Shown here piece after piece: positions 40,090-47,814 of a stretch of 64,000 nt of DNA. The notes below the pieces were generated by a model. That model did not search any database. It was given only the letters and a program-made list of their open reading frames with translations, and was not told the DNA's origin. Every line of letters begins with the position of its first letter. Positions within the stretch are counted from its first letter, which is position 1. Origin of the DNA: Kocuria turfanensis (GTDB taxonomy: Bacteria > Actinomycetota > Actinomycetes > Actinomycetales > Micrococcaceae); NCBI RefSeq assembly GCF_001580365.1, contig NZ_CP014480.1:2233008-2297007 (forward strand), written 5' to 3'. The position numbers and the translations under genes are program-made.

Positions 40090-40761
40090 TCAGGGAGAGG
40101 CCAGGCGCAGGCCCGGCGAGGTGGACAGCCGCTGGGCCACGGCGAGCGCGGCGTCCACGGCGAGCGCGAGGACCGCCACGAGCACCACGGAGCCCAGCAT
40201 TCGCGAGTAGTCGCGCACCGCGAGCCCGTCGATGAGGTAGCGGCCGAGCCCGCCGAGGTTGATGTAGGCGACCACGGTCACCGTCGCCACGACCTGCAGG
40301 GCGGCGTTGCGGATCCCGCCCAGGATCACCGGCAGCGCGTTGGGCAGCTCCACACGGGTCAGCACCTGTCCCCCGGTCATGCCCATGGCCGTCCCGGCGT
40401 CCTTGAGGGCCGGGGAGACGTTCGCGATCCCGGCGTAGGTGCCGGACAGGATCGGGGGGATCGCCAGCAGCACCAGCGCGATGATCGGAGGCACGAGCCC
40501 GAGCCCCAGCAGCAGGGTGAACAGGGTCAGCAGTCCGAGGGTGGGCAGGGCGCGCAGGGCGCCGGTCAGCCCCACGACCAGACCCGAGCCGCGTCCGGTG
40601 TGGCCCACCCACAGGCCGAGCGGCACCGCCACGGCCAGGGCGAGGGCCATGGTGATGCCGCTGTAGGCGAGGTGCTCGAGCAGCCGGGCCGGGATGCCGG
40701 CGGCGCCGGACCAGTTCTCGGGGTCCGTCAGCCAGGACAGGGCGGTGCCGAAGAGGCTCAT
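40090..40761 (-). CDS. Osmoprotectant ABC transporter permease (second)
   Basis: 223-aa OpuCD/ProW-type permease with about six helices; TMALALAVAVPLGLWVGHTG at the start and the coupling loop GIANVSPALKDAGTAMGMTGGQVLTRVELPNALPVILGG (cited as DAGTAMGMTGGQVLTRVELP) are typical, followed by YINLGGLGRYLIDG. Start ATG 40761 overlaps the first permease stop as ATGA. Separated from the binding protein by 133 bases. Confidence 0.92.
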   Translation of the reverse strand: MSLFGTALSWLTDPENWSGAAGIPARLLEHLAYSGITMALALAVAVPLGLWVGHTGRGSGLVVGLTGALRALPTLGLLTLFTLLLGLGLVPPIIALVLLAIPPILSGTYAGIANVSPALKDAGTAMGMTGGQVLTRVELPNALPVILGGIRNAALQVVATVTVVAYINLGGLGRYLIDGLAVRDYSRMLGSVVLVAVLALAVDAALAVAQRLSTSPGLRLASP

Positions 40762-41438
40762 GCGACGGCTCCTCTCCGCACGCGCGGCACGGGCGTGCGG
40801 GCCCGGCCCGCCCGCTGCCACCGGGTCAGGGCGTGCCCGGTCCCGCGCAGCACCAGGTCGAGGAGCACGGCCAGGAGCACGGTGAGGGCGATGCCGACCA
40901 CGATCTCCTCGAGGATGGAGCGGCGCAGCCCGTCGGTGAACAGGGTGCCGAGGGACTGCACGCCGATCACCGCGCCCACGCTGACCATGGAGATGTTGCT
41001 GACGGAGGCGACCCGCAGCCCGGCGACCAGGACGGGCACCGCGAGCGGCAGCTCCACCGCGAAGAACCGGCGCAGCGGGCGGTAGCCCATCGCGGTGGAG
41101 GCCTGCAGGACGTCCCGGTCCACGGACTCGAAGGCGTCCACGGAGGAGCGGACGAGGATGGCCACCACGTAGATCGTCAGGGCCACGATCACGTTGACCA
41201 CCGAGGTGATCTGCGTGCCCAGCAGCAGGGGCAAAACCACGAACAGGGTCAGGGACGGGATCGTGTAGAGCAGGGACGAGCCCGTGACGAAGACCGGGCG
41301 CAGCGTACGGTTGCGGGCGGCGAGGCGGGCCACCGGGATCGCGACCAGGGCGCCGAGGAGCAGCGGGAGCACCGACTGGACGAGGTGCGCGCCCGTGAGC
41401 TCCAGGACGTAGGGCCAGTTCCGGCTCGTCCAGTTCAC
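40758..41438 (-). CDS. Osmoprotectant ABC transporter permease (first)
   Basis: 226 aa, OpuCB-type permease, about five to six helices: HLVQSVLPLLLGALVAIPVA at the N-terminus, TIPSLTLFVVLPLLLG, then the coupling segment STAMGYRPLRRFFAVELPLAVPVLVAGLR (cited as STAMGYRPLRRFFAVELP). GTG start overlaps the ATPase stop (GTGA). Pairs with the second permease as a heterodimer. Confidence 0.9.
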   Translation of the reverse strand: MNWTSRNWPYVLELTGAHLVQSVLPLLLGALVAIPVARLAARNRTLRPVFVTGSSLLYTIPSLTLFVVLPLLLGTQITSVVNVIVALTIYVVAILVRSSVDAFESVDRDVLQASTAMGYRPLRRFFAVELPLAVPVLVAGLRVASVSNISMVSVGAVIGVQSLGTLFTDGLRRSILEEIVVGIALTVLLAVLLDLVLRGTGHALTRWQRAGRARTPVPRVRRGAVA

Positions 41439-42544
41439 CGCGGGGTCCTCCCGCCGAGCCGGGCGTCCTGGATGGCGGCGATGATCTCGCCGGGCTCCAT
41501 GACCCCGATCGCCCGCCCGCCGTCGTCGACCACCACGGCCAGGCCCGAGGGCGACGACAGGGCGGCGTCCAGGGCGCTGCGCAGGGAGCCGCCGGGCCGG
41601 TGCAGGGTGCCCCCGACCACGGGGTCGGCCTCGGCCCCGGTGCGCACCCAGCCGCGCGGGGCGCCGTCGCCGTCGATCCGCAGGGTCCACCCCCCGGGGA
41701 AGGGACCGTCCCCGGGCCCGACGACGCCCGGGCTGCCGTCCGGGCGGAGGACCACCACGGAGCGGACCGGGATGTCGTGGGCCGAGTCGAAGGTGAGGGA
41801 GCGAAATCCGCGGTCGCGGCCCACGAAGTCCGCCACGAAGTCGTCGGCCGGTGCCCGCAGCAGCTCCTCCGGGGTGGCGTACTGGGCCAGGCGCCCGCCC
41901 GTGGCGAAGACGGCCACCTTGTTGCCGAGCAGGATCGCCTCGTCGATGTCGTGGGTGACGAACACGACCGTGCGGTGCAGCCGGCGCTGGAGGTCCAGCA
42001 GCTCCCGCTGCAGGTCCTGGCGCACCACGGGGTCCACGGCGGAGAACGGCTCGTCCATGAGCAGGATCGGCGGATCGGCCGCGAGCGCCCGGGCCACGCC
42101 CACCCGCTGCTGCTGCCCGCCGGAGAGCTGGGACGGATAGCGGGAGTCCAGCCCCGCGTCGAGGCCGACCGTGGTCAGCAGCTCCCGGGCCCGCTCGCGC
42201 GCCTGCTTCTTCGGCACGCCGTTGAGCCGGGGGACGGTCGCGATGTTGTCGACCACGGTGCGGTGCGGCATCAGGCCCGACTGCTGCATGACGTAGCCCA
42301 TGGAGCGGCGGAGCTCGTGGGCCGGCACGGAGGTGATGTCGCGGCCCTCCACGGTGACGGTGCCGGAGGTGGGCTCCACCATGCGGTTGATCATCCGCAG
42401 GGACGTGGTCTTCCCGCAGCCGGACGGCCCCACGAAGACGGTCAGCGACCCCCGCGGGATCTCGAGGTCGAGGGCCTCGACGGCGGTCGTCCCGTCCGGG
42501 TAGGTCTTGCCGGCACCCTCGAAACGGATGGCGATGTCGGTCAT
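41435..42544 (-). CDS. Osmoprotectant ABC transporter ATP-binding protein with C-terminal CBS-like region
   Basis: 369 aa, quaternary-amine (QAT) ATPase. Walker A VGPSGCGKTTSL, signature LSGGQQQRVGVARALA, Walker B ILLMDEPFSAVDP, switch His in VFVTHDIDEAI. Residues ~250-369 are a CBS-like domain pair (GLAVVVDDGGRAIGVMEPGEI), which in this family can sense ionic strength. GGGAGG precedes ATG 42544. First gene of the importer operon. Confidence 0.93.
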   Translation of the reverse strand: MTDIAIRFEGAGKTYPDGTTAVEALDLEIPRGSLTVFVGPSGCGKTTSLRMINRMVEPTSGTVTVEGRDITSVPAHELRRSMGYVMQQSGLMPHRTVVDNIATVPRLNGVPKKQARERARELLTTVGLDAGLDSRYPSQLSGGQQQRVGVARALAADPPILLMDEPFSAVDPVVRQDLQRELLDLQRRLHRTVVFVTHDIDEAILLGNKVAVFATGGRLAQYATPEELLRAPADDFVADFVGRDRGFRSLTFDSAHDIPVRSVVVLRPDGSPGVVGPGDGPFPGGWTLRIDGDGAPRGWVRTGAEADPVVGGTLHRPGGSLRSALDAALSSPSGLAVVVDDGGRAIGVMEPGEIIAAIQDARLGGRTPR

Positions 42545-42570
42545 GGAGATCCTCCCGTTGCCGTGCGGAC

Positions 42571-42576
42571 AGTATA
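42571..42576 (-). promoter_or_regulatory. -10 element of the osmoprotectant operon
   Basis: TATACT on the minus strand, about 27 bases before the ATPase start with GGGAGG between, giving a normal short leader. A weak GGACCG is at the -35 distance. Confidence 0.45.
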
Positions 42577-42622
42577 TGAGGCGCGCGGGATCGCGGTCCG
42601 GATGACGACCCGGACTACCTAT

Positions 42623-42635
42623 GAGAATGATTCTC
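42623..42635. promoter_or_regulatory. Zur-box-like palindrome
   Basis: GAGAATGATTCTC, a perfect 13-base palindrome around a single G, matching the AATGATT centre of zinc-uptake-regulator boxes. It ends two bases before the -10 TATACT, exactly where a bound repressor would block transcription of the CobW-like gene. Confidence 0.75.
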
Positions 42636-42637
42636 GT

Positions 42638-42650
42638 TATACTCCTGGGC
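42638..42650 (+). promoter_or_regulatory. Leaderless -10 TATACT of the CobW-like gene
   Basis: TATACT at 42638-42643, seven bases before ATG 42651. No Shine-Dalgarno in between. Confidence 0.6.
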
Positions 42651-43943
42651 ATGCGCCTCGTCCTCGTCAGCTCGATCGACGCCCTGGCCCGCCAGGCCGC
42701 TGCGGAGCACCTGCACGCCCGGCAGCCCGACGCCCTCTTCGTCCGGTGGGACCCCGGCAACCGCGGAGGGCTCGTGCGCCACCACTTCCACAGGGGCGGG
42801 TCCGGGCTGCCGCACCACGTCGATCCGGACGCCGCCGACGAGCCCGGCCCCGGGCTCTCCCCACGCACCGACCACCGTGCCGCCGCCCTGCACGATCTGG
42901 GCCACCACGTGGTCGAGCAGCTCAGAGCCCTGGCGGACGGCGACGGGGCGCGCATCGCGGTGCTGCTGCTCCCCATGGGCCTGTCCTCCAACGACGCCCT
43001 GCACGCCCTGGGCCACTCCGCCCCGGTGCTGGCCGCGGCGCCGACCGGCCTGTTCATCGACACGGTCGTGCTCGCGTGCGACCCCGAGGTCGTCGAGGAC
43101 GTCCTGTGGGACGTCACCGCGGCCCTTCCCGGGGAGGCACCCACGCTTCTGGAGCAGCACCGGGACCCGGAGGCCGCAGGCTTCGTCGTCGAGGGGGAAT
43201 ACCGCCGCACGGCCGGTGAGTTCCTGGCCGCGGAGCTGGCCTTCTGCAGCACGCTCCTGGCCGTGCACACCGTGCACCCCGGCCTCGTCCCCCACGACCC
43301 GGAGGCCTACCGGCGCGGCGTCGAGCTGGTCCGCGAGCTGGGCCCGCACCTGACCGTGGTCGATGCCGGAGCCGTCCAGCGCAGCGGGCTTCCTCCCGGG
43401 GCCCCCGGCGCCGCGGACGACCACAGCACGGACGGCGGACGCCTCGGCGCCTTCGACCTCCCCTCCGCCCTGCTGCGCTGCCGGCCGGGGACGATCCCCT
43501 CCCACGCACCCGAGGGGGAGGGCGCAGCCACTGTCGTGCTCCGCACGGACCGCCCCCTCGACCCGGCCCTGTTCCGCGACGTGCTGGGCGACCTGGTGCG
43601 CGGGGCCTGCCGGGTCCGCGGCACCCTGCACTTCCACGACGACCCGCACCGGCCCGTGGCCATCGAGGGCGTGGGGCCCCACGTCTGGCTCGAACCGGCG
43701 GGGATCGACCCCGGCGGCCTCGACCGCATCGTGGGGCTGCTGGAACGGACCGACCGTCACGGCCCCGTCGCGCACCCGGCCCCGACCGAGGACATCCCGT
43801 GCGGGTGCGCGATCGCCCTGACCTCCCCGCTGCTCGATCCGCAGCGCCTCCAGCTCCTGCTCCAGCAGGCCACAGGTGGGGCCGCACCCGGTGCGCCGGA
43901 CGCCGATCCCGCTCCCCCGGGAGCACGGACGGACATCCCCTGA
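42651..43943 (+). CDS. Degenerate COG0523/CobW-like protein under a Zur-like box
   Basis: 430 aa. It follows the COG0523 (CobW/ZagA-type metal chaperone) plan: first strand MRLVLVSSIDALARQ, central AVLLLPMGLSS, AVHTVHPGLVPHDPEAYRRG, and the CobW C-terminal domain around VRGACRVRGTLHFHDDPHRPVAIEGVGPHVWLEPAG (cited as RGTLHFHDDPHRPVAIEGVG). The P-loop GxxGxGKT is absent (SSIDALARQAA instead) and so is the zinc CxCC motif; the region holds His-rich text (RHHFHRGG, DLGHHVV). The only paired cysteines are IPCGC near the C-terminus. An in-frame ATG at 42621 lies inside the Zur box and is rejected. The Zur box suggests synthesis in zinc shortage. Similar P-loop-less members are known in mycobacteria. 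Confidence 0.75.
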   Translation: MRLVLVSSIDALARQAAAEHLHARQPDALFVRWDPGNRGGLVRHHFHRGGSGLPHHVDPDAADEPGPGLSPRTDHRAAALHDLGHHVVEQLRALADGDGARIAVLLLPMGLSSNDALHALGHSAPVLAAAPTGLFIDTVVLACDPEVVEDVLWDVTAALPGEAPTLLEQHRDPEAAGFVVEGEYRRTAGEFLAAELAFCSTLLAVHTVHPGLVPHDPEAYRRGVELVRELGPHLTVVDAGAVQRSGLPPGAPGAADDHSTDGGRLGAFDLPSALLRCRPGTIPSHAPEGEGAATVVLRTDRPLDPALFRDVLGDLVRGACRVRGTLHFHDDPHRPVAIEGVGPHVWLEPAGIDPGGLDRIVGLLERTDRHGPVAHPAPTEDIPCGCAIALTSPLLDPQRLQLLLQQATGGAAPGAPDADPAPPGARTDIP

Positions 43944-44158
43944 CGACCCGCGCCCCGCTGCGCCTCCGGAGGGGCCGCGGAGCAGGCCGGGCACCGGACC
44001 GGTGGGACCGGCCCCGTCGACCAGCAGAACCCGCGGTCCAGGACCCGCCGAGGCTGGGCGCCGGTGCTCGGGGACCGGATCGGCCGGCGGTCCGGGGCCA
44101 CGCCGGACGCAGGCCCCGTACCGCGGCACCGCATAGACTCCCGCCCAGGAGGTGGGTG
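43944..44158. other. 215-base gap without gene
   Basis: GC-rich, no clear hairpin terminator for the CobW-like gene. TAGACT near 44133 may be a -10 for the next gene, giving it a leader of about 20 bases with its Shine-Dalgarno. Confidence 0.3.
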
Positions 44159-44686
44159 ATGCACAGCCTGGAACTGCTGCTCGGCGAGGACGCCGAGGCG
44201 TCCGTGCGCGCCGACTGGGACCGGCTGATCGAGGCGGGCCTGCCCAGCTCCGGCCGGCACCGGTCCCCGTCCAACCGCCCGCACATCACCGTGGTGGCCG
44301 CGCCCTCGCTGGCCCCGGAGACGGTCCCGGGCATCGACGAGCGGGTCGCCGCCGCCGCCGGGTTCGTCGACCTGCCGCTGGCCAGCGCCGGGGTGCTGCT
44401 GTTCGGCCCCGGGCGGGGCGGCTACGTGGTGGTCCGCCAGGTGGTGACCACCCCCGAGCTGCTCGAGCTCCACCGGCGGGTCTGCGACGCCGTCGGCACC
44501 GTGCCCGGACAGGCCCGCACCTCCTTCCCCGGGGCCTGGACCCCGCACATCACCCTGGCCCGCCGGATGCGCCCGGACCAGGTGGCCGTGGCCCTCGACG
44601 TCCTCGAGCCGCACCCCGCGCTGCTGCGGGCGGTCTCCCTGCGCCGCTGGGACTCGGACGCCCGCACGGTGGTCCGGCTGGCCTGA
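44159..44686 (+). CDS. 2'-5' RNA ligase family protein (2H phosphoesterase)
   Basis: 175 aa with two HxT/S motifs: RPHITVVAAP and TPHITLARRM, the paired catalytic histidines of the 2H phosphoesterase superfamily (LigT/CPDase type). GGAGG lies just before ATG 44159. The bacterial members act on cyclic or 2',5'-phosphodiesters in RNA, but physiological substrates are mostly unknown. Monocistronic by spacing; the next gene has its own promoter. Confidence 0.9.
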   Translation: MHSLELLLGEDAEASVRADWDRLIEAGLPSSGRHRSPSNRPHITVVAAPSLAPETVPGIDERVAAAAGFVDLPLASAGVLLFGPGRGGYVVVRQVVTTPELLELHRRVCDAVGTVPGQARTSFPGAWTPHITLARRMRPDQVAVALDVLEPHPALLRAVSLRRWDSDARTVVRLA

Positions 44687-44756
44687 CCGGCCGGAGGTCG
44701 GGTCCCGCGCCCCGGAGCTCCTGCGGCCCCGGTGCGGCGGGGGCGCCGGAGCCGCG

Positions 44757-44768
44757 TAGGCTCGAGGT
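44757..44768 (+). promoter_or_regulatory. Leaderless -10 for the DUF6953 gene
   Basis: TAGGCT at 44757-44762, six bases before ATG 44769. Confidence 0.5.
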
Positions 44769-45005
44769 ATGACGAGCGCACAGGACATCGCCGGCTGGAT
44801 GGTCGACCGGATCCGCACCGAGGGACGGCTGTCCCAGGAGCAGGCCGTGCAGGAGATCCCGGAGACCTTCGGGCCCGAGTGGGTCCGCACCCTGGAGAAC
44901 GGGCACACCGCGATCAGCAAGGAGGTCCTCGCGGAGTTCCGCAAGGCCCACGGCGGCACGGTGCAGTGGGACCGGGACCGCCGCTTCTGGTCCGTCAAGG
45001 GCTGA
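44769..45005 (+). CDS. DUF6953 family protein
   Basis: 78-aa small protein that matches DUF6953 over its length: AGWMVDRIRTEGRLSQEQAV, IPETFGPEWV, GHTAISKEVLAEFRKAH and the closing RRFWSVKG with aromatic WxW-like pattern. A helical, possibly winged-helix-like fold of unknown function. Probably leaderless, convergent with the WYL regulator 13 bases away. Confidence 0.8.
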   Translation: MTSAQDIAGWMVDRIRTEGRLSQEQAVQEIPETFGPEWVRTLENGHTAISKEVLAEFRKAHGGTVQWDRDRRFWSVKG

Positions 45006-45017
45006 CCCCCGGGGCCC

Positions 45018-45974
45018 TCACCCGGACCCCGGACCCGCCCTCAGCATCCGCCGCCCCATCTCCCGCAGGACCTCGGCGAGCTCCGGAGGGTCCAGGACCT
45101 CCAGCTCGAAGCCGGTCCGCACCAGGTGGAGGGCGGTCTCGGCCAGGTCGTCCCCGCCCGCCTCGAGCACGCACGCGGCCGGGCCGTCGGCCGTGAGCCG
45201 CCCCGCCTGCGGCGGGACGACGTCCTCGGCGCGCTCCAGCGGCACGAGCAGGCGCACCCGCACGGGGTGCGCGCAGGCCCAGGTGGTGACCGACCGGCGC
45301 ACGTGCTCCTCCACGTCGGGCACCGGGCGCGGGACGAACCGGAACGTGGTGGTGCGCGCGCCGTGGATCCGGTCCAGCCGGAACGTGCGCCAGTCGTCCC
45401 GGTCCACGTCCCAGGCGAACAGGTACCAGCGCCGGCCCAGGGACAGCACCCGGTACGGCTCGATCCGCCGCTCGGCGCGCCGGCCGTCCCGGGTCTCGTA
45501 GTCCAGCCGCACCAGCACCCGCGTCCGCACGGCCCGGGCCAGCAGGACCAGGACGTCCGCGTCCACGCCCGGCCCGGCCGGGACGACGACGTCGACCGCT
45601 CCGGCCACGGCCGAGACCTCCTCGCGCAGACCCGGCGGCATCATCTGGTCCAGGACCGTCAGCGTCCGCAGCGCGGCCTCGCCCAGCCCGTCGATCCCGG
45701 AGGCCGCCGCCAGCCGCAGGCCCACGGCCGCGGCCACCGCCTCCTCCGGCTGCAGCAGCAGGGGCGGCAGCCGGCGCCCCTGCCCCAGGCGGTAGCCGCC
45801 GCCGTGTCCCCGGTCCGCCGGCACGGGATAGCCCAGCTCCCGCAGCCGGTCGACGTCCCGGCGCACGGAGCGGACCGTGACGCCCAGCTCCGCGGCCAGC
45901 TCGGGCCCGGTCCACACCGGCCGGGACTGCAGCAGGGAGAGCAGGCGCAGGACGCGGCGGGTCGGATCGGTCAT
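45018..45974 (-). CDS. WYL domain transcriptional regulator (YafY family)
   Basis: 318 aa: N-terminal HTH_11 (ELAAELGVTVRSVRRDVDRLRELG, cited as LGVTVRSVRRDVDRLRELG), a wing region with GHGGGYRLGQG, the WYL domain at ~140-225 (IEPYRVLSLGRRWYLFAWD, the RxWYLxA signature) and a C-terminal WCX extension. WYL domains bind ligands, often nucleic acid parts. It diverges from a DinB gene at 46081, the usual arrangement in which it regulates its neighbour. Confidence 0.9.
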   Translation of the reverse strand: MTDPTRRVLRLLSLLQSRPVWTGPELAAELGVTVRSVRRDVDRLRELGYPVPADRGHGGGYRLGQGRRLPPLLLQPEEAVAAAVGLRLAAASGIDGLGEAALRTLTVLDQMMPPGLREEVSAVAGAVDVVVPAGPGVDADVLVLLARAVRTRVLVRLDYETRDGRRAERRIEPYRVLSLGRRWYLFAWDVDRDDWRTFRLDRIHGARTTTFRFVPRPVPDVEEHVRRSVTTWACAHPVRVRLLVPLERAEDVVPPQAGRLTADGPAACVLEAGGDDLAETALHLVRTGFELEVLDPPELAEVLREMGRRMLRAGPGSG

Positions 45975-46080
45975 GGCACCAGTGTCCTCGCGTCAGCGGA
46001 CAGGATCTGTCCGCTCCTGCGCGGACACTGGGCGCACGGCCCCGCACCCGCCGAGGGCCCCGAAACAGGAGGGAACCGCC

Positions 46081-46644
46081 ATGCCCGACCTCGACGTCGC
46101 CGCCTGCGCCACCGACCAGATCGAGTGGCACTGGACCCGACAGCTGCGGCCCCGCCTCGCCGGCCTGACCGATGACGAGTACCTCTTCGACCCCACCGGC
46201 GGGTCCGCGTGGACGGTCCGCCCCCGGGCCGAGCAGCGCACGCCGATGCAGGCGGGCCGCGGGGAGTTCGTGGTGGACTTCGCCTTCCCCGAGCCGGTGC
46301 CCGCGCCGTTCACGACCATCGCCTGGCGGATGGCCCACGTCGTCGTCGGGATCCTCGCGGTGCGCAGCCACGGGCACTTCGGCGGCCCGGAGGCCTCCTA
46401 CCAGGACTGGGCCTACGCCGGCACCGCCGACGAGGCCCTGGACCAGCTGGACCGCGAGTACGCGCGCTGGACGGCCGGGGTGCGCTCCCTGTCCGGAACG
46501 GACCTGGCGCGCCCGTGCGGACCGGTGGAGGGCCCGTACGCGGAGCTGCCGATGCTCGCGCTGGTGCTGCACATCAACCGAGAGCTGATCCACCACGGCG
46601 CGGAGCTCGCCCTGCTGCGCGACCTGTACGCCCACACCCGCTGA
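46081..46644 (+). CDS. DinB family protein
   Basis: 187-aa four-helix-bundle DinB/YfiT-like protein: IEWHWTRQLRPRLAGLTDDEYLF at the N-terminus (cited as HWTRQLRPRLAGLTDDEYLF), and IAWRMAHVVVGI plus LVLHINRELIHHGAELALLRDLY with the metal histidines. Members include thiol-dependent transferases using mycothiol. ATG 46081 follows AGGAGGG. Divergent from the WYL gene and 41 bases before a second DinB-type gene. Confidence 0.87.
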   Translation: MPDLDVAACATDQIEWHWTRQLRPRLAGLTDDEYLFDPTGGSAWTVRPRAEQRTPMQAGRGEFVVDFAFPEPVPAPFTTIAWRMAHVVVGILAVRSHGHFGGPEASYQDWAYAGTADEALDQLDREYARWTAGVRSLSGTDLARPCGPVEGPYAELPMLALVLHINRELIHHGAELALLRDLYAHTR

Positions 46645-46685
46645 CCCACCTGCTGACCCACCTTCCCGGACGCCAGGAGACGACC

Positions 46686-47258
46686 ATGCCGTTCCTCACC
46701 CGCACCGTCACCGACGAGCGCGACGCCCTCGCGGCCTTCGCCGCCCAGCAGATCCGGCAGATCGCCACCACGCTGCAGGGGCTCGACGCCCGGCAGCTGC
46801 GGGCGACGCCCTCCGCCAGCGCCATGAGCCTGGGGGCGCTGGCCCGCCACGTCCTGTTCATCGGCGAGCACGGCGCGTTCGCCGAGCTGACGGATCCCGG
46901 CCGCACGCCGGAGCAGCCGCAGGACGGCACGGACCGGGCGGCCGGCGCGGTCCTGCCCGAGGCCGTGCGCCCGGCGGACACCGCCGAGTCCCTGCGCGCG
47001 GCCCTGCTCGCGCTGGCCGACCGTGTCGAGGCCGCTCTGCGCACCGCGGATCCCGAGGCGCGGATCCCCGTCCCGGAGGCCCCCTGGTTCCCGCCCGACC
47101 TGGACACCTGGCCCGCCCGGTGGGTCGCGCTGCACATGGTCGAGGAGAACGCCCGGCACGCCGGGCACGCGGACATCCTGCGCGAGAGCATCGACGGCAG
47201 GACCGCCTACGAGCTCAACGCCCTGGCGGACGGGGAGGAGCGGCGTCCGGAGGGGTGA
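46686..47258 (+). CDS. DinB/DUF664 family protein
   Basis: 190-aa DUF664-type member of the DinB superfamily. ARHVLFIGEHGAFAEL holds the first metal His, and WVALHMVEENARHAGHADILRESIDG is the hallmark C-terminal helix with ENARHAGHADILRE (cited as VEENARHAGHADILRE). GGAG lies before the ATG. Probably cotranscribed with the preceding DinB gene; both may act with mycothiol as known for family relatives. Its 3' end overlaps the convergent DUF421 gene by 44 bases. Confidence 0.87.
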   Translation: MPFLTRTVTDERDALAAFAAQQIRQIATTLQGLDARQLRATPSASAMSLGALARHVLFIGEHGAFAELTDPGRTPEQPQDGTDRAAGAVLPEAVRPADTAESLRAALLALADRVEAALRTADPEARIPVPEAPWFPPDLDTWPARWVALHMVEENARHAGHADILRESIDGRTAYELNALADGEERRPEG

Positions 47259-47811
47259 CCGCCAGCAGCTCCCGCGGCACCAGGTGCCCGTCCCGCACCC
47301 CCGCCAGCAGCCGCGGGTCCAGCGGCGTGCCGCGCCGGAGCACGCTGATCGTGCCCGAGGCCTCGAAGACCACGCACGCGATCTCGGCGGGATGGCGCAC
47401 CCCGGCCGCCCGGAGGGCGCCGAAGAGCTCGGCCTCCACCACGTGCACCCGGCGCAGGTTGGCCTCCAGCACCCGGTCGCCGGCCATCAGCAGCACGGCC
47501 CGGTTGTTCATCAGCGCGGACACCCGGATCCCGGAGCGGAGCCGGCCGAACCCGGCCTCCAGGGCGAAGAGCGTGCCGAGCCCGAGCACGCCGGCGGCGA
47601 GGGTGGGCGTGTCCCCGAGCACCGCGCGCCCGGCCACGGCCCCGAGCATCACCGCCACGACCGCGTCGAAGGTGGACAGCCGGGAGAGCACGCGCTGCCC
47701 GAGCAGGCGCACCATGAGCAGGAACGCCAGGTAGATGCCCACGGCCGAGAGCACCACCGCGAGCGCGCCCGGGGCGTCCACCCCGAGGCGCGCCAGGACG
47801 TCGTCGAGCAC
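47215..47811 (-). CDS. DUF421 (YetF-like) membrane protein
   Basis: 198 aa with three N-terminal helices (LAVVLSAVGIYLAFLLMVRLL, FDAVVAVMLGAVAGRAVL, TLAAGVLGLGTLFALEAGF) and a cytosolic C-domain with LMNNRAVLLMAGDRVLEANLRR and EIACVVFEASGTISVLR, the DUF421 signature. GTG start at 47811 is three bases after the ABC exporter stop, so the two are one transcript. The family's role is unknown (linked to spore or membrane processes in Bacillus). Confidence 0.87.
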   Translation of the reverse strand: MLDDVLARLGVDAPGALAVVLSAVGIYLAFLLMVRLLGQRVLSRLSTFDAVVAVMLGAVAGRAVLGDTPTLAAGVLGLGTLFALEAGFGRLRSGIRVSALMNNRAVLLMAGDRVLEANLRRVHVVEAELFGALRAAGVRHPAEIACVVFEASGTISVLRRGTPLDPRLLAGVRDGHLVPRELLAVTPPDAAPPRPPGR

Positions 47812-47814
47812 GGC

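Noticed and set aside
42621..42650. Earlier start of the CobW-like gene at ATG 42621
   Set aside because: That ATG lies within the Zur-like palindrome and upstream of the -10 TATACT, so it would not be in the transcript.
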